Assembly: GCF_003573695.1 (NCBI RefSeq)
Contig: NC_039365.1
Span: 85,601,089 to 85,665,088 of the forward strand
Source of the DNA: Papaver somniferum
Taxonomy: Eukaryota > Streptophyta > Magnoliopsida > Ranunculales > Papaveraceae
DNA: 64,000 nt
Direction of reading: 5' to 3'
A model generated the notes under the pieces. It made no database searches. It was given only the letters and a program-made list of their open reading frames with translations, and was not told the origin of the DNA. The translations under genes were made by a program, and so were the position numbers. Of this stretch, positions 59,063 through 64,000 are shown piece after piece. Numbering within the stretch: position 1 is the stretch's first letter; the number at the start of each line of letters is the position of its first letter.

Positions 59063-59929
59063 TAGCTATACGACTTAGTCTCAGTATGAGATAAAATAGA
59101 ATAGACTTCTGAGTGATAGATGATTCAAGTCTCCACATACCTTTTGTTGATGAAGTTCCTCCAAGCTCCCCTTAGTAGATCTTCGTCTTCAATCGATGAA
59201 CGTCGTGAAGTCTAAAGCTCAACTATACATTCTATCCTAATCCGAGACATAGCTATAAGTAGACTAGAAATCAAGACTTATAGTTTTGACAAATAAACTT
59301 GACAAACAAGACTGATATAGCAACACTTGCGAGTTCGACCGAGTAGTGCTCTAAACTATCTATCTTGTTTGAGTGAGCATCTCAACAATCAAAACAACAT
59401 CAGGATACTCAAACTATTAAGATAAATATAGTTGGACCTGGCTTCCCCAGGTGAAATCTTTTTAGTCACTAAACCCTAGAAGGGATTTAGGGAGAGGAAG
59501 ACTATAGTTTACAACTAGGACACACAAAGATAGTGTTAGGGATTCACAAATCCCGGTTGCTTGAGGTTCTCTCTTATATAGACTTTCAAAGTATAAGTTT
59601 CTTTAGGTTTAATCTAGGATAACTTTGGAATCAAGCAAACAATATCCATTGTTAGATGAATCTTTGAAATGAGATTAACATATCAAGATATACACTCTGG
59701 TTAGGATGAACCGTAACCGAACCGTGTATAAAGATATTGTTCATGGACGGTTAGTCGAAACTAGCCGATTGAACCATAAGCTTAATCATTTTCTTCTAAC
59801 ACTTAAGACTTTAAACTTGAGTCACAATCATAGATTATAATGTGATCAATCATGTCTATATAGTGTTTTTAGAGATTTATTCAAATGCCAATTATCTCAC
59901 AGAAATAATTTTTTGTAATATTCGATAGG

Positions 59930-60300
59930 GCAAGTACGTGCACCAGGTACGTGTACTCTACCTTATTTGTGACTATTTTTGTCATGGTACATGTACCGAG
60001 TATGTGCATTCTTAAGACAAAAACGAGTTCAGGAACTCACAGAACTTTTTCGATTTGCGTACCGGGTATTATGCCACTCCGGTTTCAAAACCAACAGTTT
60101 CTTTACGGTATGCATACTAGGTATGCGTACCATTCCCGGTTCACGAGCAACATAATTTTAATGGTATGGATACCGGGTATGCGTACCAAAAAATTGTTGC
60201 CGACTATAGCCGGTACGTGTACTGGATACATGTACTGCGGCTCCGGACCTATAAAAAAAATCCCAGTATGTGAAACTGGTACGCATACTGACATGTATCC
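59930..60300. repeat. GGTACGTGTACC-type palindrome array in the M2 right LTR
   Basis: Repeated words such as GGTACGTGTAC, GGTATGCATAC, CGGGTATGCGTACC and CCGGGTA occur about every 40 bases, often as inverted pairs, interspersed with TTCCCGG or CTCCGG. The plus and minus frames here are repeat products. Confidence 0.7.
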
Positions 60301-60847
60301 AGATTTACAGTAGTTCTATATTTCTCTCTAAATCAATTCGAAACATTCCCAAATAACATCAATGACACGTATCACTGTTCCAGGATCTTTTCGAATGATA
60401 ATCTTGAATCAAAATTTAGATTATGAACAATAACTTGTTCTTAACCGAAATTCATCAAGTATGAACAAATGCTCGTTAAGCTTAGTCATATACATTTCGA
60501 GAACGATATTACCAAGGTAACCTTGACTAGAAATTCTTGATATGCTTGCGATAGTCTAGTTAGTCATGGGACATCGTCTCATAGATAGAAGGATGAATAT
60601 AACTTGAGAAATATGTGGTTAAATCTTCACTTACCTTTTGTTGAAGAAGTTCTCCAAAAGCTTCGGTTGATCTTCGCCTTGAAAAGGTAGAACACAATGA
60701 TGTCCGATTCCCAAGTACACACTTCTATCCTAATCCGAGGCTTGACTAAGTGTAGACTAGAAATTAAGACATAGTTTTGATTAACTAAATTTGATAACAA
60801 GCTTGATATAACAACACTTGTGAGTTCGACCGAGTAATGCTCTAACA

Positions 60848-61486
60848 AAGACAACTAGTTGTTCCTCCCCAATCATAATGTATTGGTAATACGATGTGGT
60901 GGGGATGATATTGCTTCATGAACTAATGTACAAAATTGTTACAGATGGTTACAACTGAACGATATATGAATAACAAAAAAATATTTGATTTGATTATATA
61001 ATAACCTTTTTGATCATTAGTGTAGGTCAATCCTTTGAGGCAAATTGACCCTAAATTAAATATATCAGCCACTATCTATATCACAAAATACACGTGACTA
61101 ACCTTATAAAGATACAATTAGTTAGTTAATCATCATTTTTTCTGGCTAGCTACTAGTCCTTGTGTACTCTCTCTACAGAGCTATGAACCCAAGTGTTAGA
61201 TAAACTCTTGTGTATATAGGAGCATGCTTAATCTGGTTACTTTGATAAACTCCTGCGTATATAGGAGCATGCTTAATTTGGTTACCATCTAATATTATTG
61301 CATACCGCCATTGTTGAATCACTGTTGACATGGACTGTGGCGACAGGGAAGAAGATTTGGTGGCCGGTGGTGGAGAAGGAGAATAGGTTATGATCCGTTA
61401 ACTGGGTTTTTTTGTTTAGTTGATGGACGTAAATAAAAAGTCAAGAGATGATATTTAGGATACATGAATTATTTTATATATGGTAG
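60848..61486. other. Unassigned AT-rich DNA
   Basis: No gene is seen. It contains a tandem duplication (61199-61285). It could be older target DNA, being outside all clear element boundaries. Confidence 0.4.
61199..61285. repeat. 43-bp tandem duplication
   Basis: GATAAACTCTTGTGTATATAG and the following GAGCATGCTTAATCTGGTTAC repeat once with three or four changes. Confidence 0.85.
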
Positions 61487-61626
61487 TGTTGGGACCTTAG
61501 TCCCACATTGGTTAGATGGAACTTAATTGGGTAATTTATAAGTCAATGGATACCTCAACTAGTACACCGATTTTCGAGTTGAGTTCTACCCATGGGCTTA
61601 TGACGAGTTGGGATGGTACCTTAACA
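61487..61626 (+). repeat. Short (140-bp) TRIM-like LTR
   Basis: TGTTGGGACCTTAGTCCCACATTGG leads to CTTAACA, followed directly by TCTGGATCAGAGCCAACG, a degraded tRNA-Met-type primer site. LTR size and primer site fit a TRIM or a short copia LTR. No second LTR was found to the right. Confidence 0.5.
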
Positions 61627-61853
61627 TCTGGATCAGAGCCAACGATCAGAAACCACTCTTCTATCCCCAATTTTTTCTTCCCTATACCATTTAAAATAAA
61701 ATAAAAATAAAGAAAAATAAAAGAGACACGATCAGTGCAGTTACAAAAATTCCTCGTTCTTCACAAGTTGCGCCATCAACAACATAACTAGCCTTCGCTA
61801 CTGCTGGTTAGGTAAATATTATTGGTTTAAATTTTTGCTCCTGTTATATTAAC
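61627..61853. other. DNA between the short LTR and the retroposed sequence
   Basis: This may be remains of the TRIM interior. It has an A-rich tract (61690-61725). I see no gene. Confidence 0.3.
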
Positions 61854-61866
61854 GTGTCATCCATTC

Positions 61867-63001
61867 TTCAAATCGACTCTTTCTCTCTCCAAAACTTTTC
61901 CTCTCTCTAAAACCAAGACTCAACGAAGAACACTACTGAAGCCGATTTGAGCAGATCAAGCATCATAAATCGTTCTCTTTCTTCTTGATCTATCTTTTGC
62001 TGTTAAATTTTAAAGGTTTTAATTACCGATTGGGTTCCATCATAGTACCTGTTCTTGTTGCAATTTTATGTTTCTTCACCATGGATTTAATGATGATTAT
62101 GCAGGTATGGGCTGTGATCTTTCACAGGGAAGAAATCAAAGCATACACACATCTTCAGTTCTAATATATGAAGAAGACAAAGCAACTCTAATAGTAGTAG
62201 CATCGGCATCAACTCCACCTCTTTTCCCCCTGTTTATGGTGGTGATGGGTTTTTATTTTGGCTTGTATATGATCTTGATGCTCTAGATTGTTTCAACAAT
62301 CTAAGAACTGATAGATCTGTTTTTTTATTGGTTATTAGGGTTATCTTTAGCAATTACTGGATTGGTTATGTTCTTACTTATGTGGGGGCTGTGATAGTCT
62401 CATTACCCGCAACAGCAATTTCAGGATTTCCTATGTCAACAGCAAATACAACATGTTCACGAAAGATAACAACAAAAACTTCAAGGTTACAGAAGACACC
62501 AACAACAAATAGTTCCAGAATACAATTTCTGATGAAGACCCAGACCGCGTCTGAAGATCGATTCTGTCCTCCGATGAACGATTCAGGTTATTTTTGTTAC
62601 TGTTACCGTTACTTTGAAAAAACAAGAGACTTACCCATGTCATATTTTTTACCATGTTTTAGAAAAAAAAAACATGAGAAATGGTTGGATCATTGTATCC
62701 TAACATCTCTGCTTATTGTAGATTTGTTATATGGTTTGGTTGTGCTACTTTCAACCAAACAAGACCATTTAAACTAGTTATGTTACTTAGAAGATCATAG
62801 GAATGGTTAGGATTCTACTTTGGATTTTGTCCCGTAACTATGTTGTTGAGTGGCTTCACTATGTTGGTTGTCTGTTTAAAATATTTGTGATGATTGGAAA
62901 CCTCTTTATCAGTCCCGATCACAACCATGTAATCTATTCAGTTTTTAAAATGGAATATTATTAATGTATCTGAGGCTCGCCTCTTTTTCGAAAAAAAAAA
63001 A
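61867..63001 (+). mobile_element. Retroposed sequence with poly(A) tail and 13-bp TSD
   Basis: GTGTCATCCATTC lies at 61854-61866 and again at 63002-63014. The inserted 1135 bases end in CTTTTTCGA plus 11 A. This is the mark of LINE-type machinery. The 5' end resembles a transcript leader rich in CTCTCTCC. Open frames 62068-62286 and 62328-62777 exist but resemble no protein I know, and no LINE RT is present. It may be a processed transcript, a long SINE or a chimeric retrogene. Confidence 0.7.
62328..62777 (+). CDS. Hypothetical 149-codon ORF in the retroposed sequence
   Basis: The frame opens with an alternative-start-like codon region and has hydrophobic ends (YVLTYVGAVIVSLPATAI near residues 14-31, and LTSLLIVDLLYGLVVLLS near 124-141) around a basic, Thr-rich middle. 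Two possible membrane segments are thus visible. It has no recognised domain and no conserved copy in the window. It may be a chance frame in an untranslated region or part of a parent mRNA. Confidence 0.2.
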   Translation: MVIRVIFSNYWIGYVLTYVGAVIVSLPATAISGFPMSTANTTCSRKITTKTSRLQKTPTTNSSRIQFLMKTQTASEDRFCPPMNDSGYFCYCYRYFEKTRDLPMSYFLPCFRKKKHEKWLDHCILTSLLIVDLLYGLVVLLSTKQDHLN

Positions 63002-63106
63002 GTGTCATCCATTCCAATTTATTATCACACGTAGCTATCTCAGCGTTGTGTGTTAGTAGTTGTTTGAATATTTCGACTGCTATTAGCTTATCGTCCCTAC
63101 ACAAGT

Positions 63107-63505
63107 TTGTTTATTTTTTCCTGGATTTTAATTATTACGATTAAAAATTTGGAAGACCATGTTGCTACCCTTATTAAGACTTTAGATTCTGTGCTTGCTG
63201 AGATGAAAGAAGATCGTCAAAGAGCTAGTGAAGATCGACAAAGGGCCATTGTAGCTTTGGAATCTATTGCAACCTTTTTCCAAAAGCAACAACATAATAT
63301 TGCTGAGAACATCGCCGAGAAAGATGACACACAACATTCAAATGGGAATAATGGTCGCAATGGTGACGCCGGGACTGCTCTTGTAATTCGTGCGAGACAT
63401 ATTAATTTGAAATTTCCTGTATTCAATGGAACTGATCCTGAAGGATGGCTTTTAAGGCAGAATAATATTTTTCGTTGGCTGGTGTACAAGAGGCTAAAAA
63501 GGTAA
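63107..63505 (+). pseudogene. Ty3/gypsy gag, N-terminal fragment
   Basis: The 132-codon frame has a heptad-rich N-terminus (LEDHVATLIKTLDSVLAEMK and repeated EDRQRA), then an Asn-rich spacer, then LKFPVFNGTDPEGWLLRQN, the start of the Ty3/gypsy retrotransposon gag domain (pattern FP-x-F-G-DP-x-W). A deletion after FRWLV shifts the phase. No LTR or primer site is readable upstream, probably because of truncation. Confidence 0.8.
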
Positions 63506-63946
63506 GCATGGTTGTTGTCCATCTCGAGGGAGATTCTATATCTTGGTATCGTTGGATATCTAGCTCCTTAGGAGAATTAACATGGGAATAATTTTCTCGT
63601 ACAATTCAGGCACGCTTTAGTTCACGGAAATATACTGATCCATATGACAGCCTCTCTAAGTTAGGACAAACAGGTACATCTCGTGAGTTTATTTGAAAAA
63701 TTGTTTAATTTTGTGCCTGATATACCAGAGTCACATCAAATCAGCATTTTTCTTTCGGGACTTCGTGAAGATATAAGTGCAGGTGTTCGTATGCTTCGCG
63801 CTGCAAGCTTATCTGACGCCTTTGATTTGGCAATTCGTCAAGAGGAAGCTATCGCTGCATCATCAAGGTTTAAAGCTACAAAATATATACAGGATGCATC
63901 AACACCCACTACGACAATTACATCCATTGCAATTCCAGCTCGTTGA
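63506..63946 (+). pseudogene. Ty3/gypsy gag, continued
   Basis: In shifted phases the sequence reads VVHLEGDSISWYRW, then TWE-stop-FSRTIQARF, and in the 63683-63946 frame HQISIFLSGLREDISAGVRM and DAFDLAIRQEEAI. These are successive parts of the gag core domain. At least two stops and frameshifts break it. It ends with a stop at 63946; the sequence after that to the window end may continue the polyprotein. Confidence 0.8.
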
Positions 63947-64000
63947 GTTTCTAAATTCGAACAAGATGAAAGGAGAAAGCAGGGTTTATGCTTTATTGTG

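Larger units (their letters stand above)
56241..59355 (-). mobile_element. S2: solo LTR of a second SIRE-like family
   Basis: It is flanked by CTATC on both sides (56236-56240 and 59356-59360). The plus strand starts TAAAAAACGGGGG (probably a changed TGAAAAGCGGGGG) and ends GTGCTCTAAA (changed GCTCTAACA). It is about 2.5 kb without the nested MITE. No primer site or interior adjoins it. Confidence 0.8.
50743..60847 (-). mobile_element. M2: recombinant SIRE-like element lacking pol
   Basis: On the left is a truncated M1-type 3' LTR (50743-52462), then an interior (52463-55455) with a second ORF, gag and primer site, then a right LTR (55456-60847) split by S2. The left LTR end is preceded by TTAAT, the right end is followed by AAGAC: no matching target duplication. 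The two LTRs also differ in sequence beyond about 510 bases. Both facts fit recombination between two different elements. Confidence 0.7.
55456..60847 (-). repeat. Right (5') LTR of M2, split by S2
   Basis: It runs 55456-56240 and resumes at 59361-60847, ending GCTCTAACA. The first roughly 510 bases match the M1 and M2-left LTRs. From about 55965 it follows the S2-type family instead (compare 56810-57130). The U3 part holds the GGTACG(T/C)GTACC array (59930-60300). Confidence 0.7.

Noticed and set aside
59951..60313. 120-codon ORF with repeated CIPGI-like words
   Set aside because: It comes from the palindromic U3 array of an LTR and is likewise open on the minus strand.
62068..62777. Host gene with introns near the right end
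   Set aside because: The poly(A) tail and 13-bp target duplication show a retroposed insertion, and the frames have no recognised domain.

Overview
The window reads as intergenic heterochromatin of a flowering plant, probably a eudicot. It is AT-rich and packed with LTR retrotransposons of the Ty1/copia and Ty3/gypsy superfamilies, some with long LTRs, plus small DNA transposons. I found no confident host gene, rRNA, tRNA or CRISPR array. Species cannot be fixed from the sequence. Nearly every open frame is a retrotransposon fragment or a low-complexity shadow.

Left third. 1-8551 is a tandem array of a coding-poor long-LTR element (A: internal, LTR, internal, LTR). It sits inside the 5' LTR of a small element B (8552-12054). 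A truncated reverse-oriented SIRE-like LTR (M0) follows at 12545-14533. From 14534 to 23106 lies a decayed copia polyprotein (C1) whose reverse transcriptase/RNase H segment is present four times as a 1.83-kb tandem repeat. Two foldback or MITE-like elements and a minus-strand copia fragment (M4) run to 25330.

Middle. P1 (26355-31962) is a plus-strand SIRE-like element with a 2.8-kb LTR, a tRNA-Met-type primer site, a broken gag and a small coiled-coil ORF, but no pol. It abuts a copia 3' end (P2) and a minus-strand copia fragment (M3). At 35043 a Ty3/gypsy element (T1) begins. Its gag is split by M1 (37971-50534, TSD AATGG), a pol-less SIRE-like element. M1 carries a solo LTR S1 (44425-47427, TSD AAGCA), which carries a copia solo LTR K1 (45800-46353, TSD CATCA). 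That is a four-layer nest with target-site duplications readable at three levels.

Right third. M2 (50743-60847) is a second pol-less SIRE-like element whose two LTRs do not match each other, as expected after recombination between elements. Its right LTR is split by solo LTR S2 (56241-59355, TSD CTATC), and S2 contains a hAT-type MITE (58479-59062). The end holds a short TRIM-like LTR, a 1.1-kb poly(A)-tailed retroposed sequence with a 13-bp TSD, and a Ty3/gypsy gag remnant that runs off the window.

Nothing here works as a pathway. The most unusual recurrent signals are: (i) a SIRE-like lineage with gag and a small coiled-coil ORF but no pol; (ii) arrays of short motifs in the U3 part of every SIRE-like LTR, one core also being amplified inside an element; (iii) a tandem array of a pol segment next to a long poly-G tract; and (iv) a TGGGC-rich block in the non-coding interior of A.
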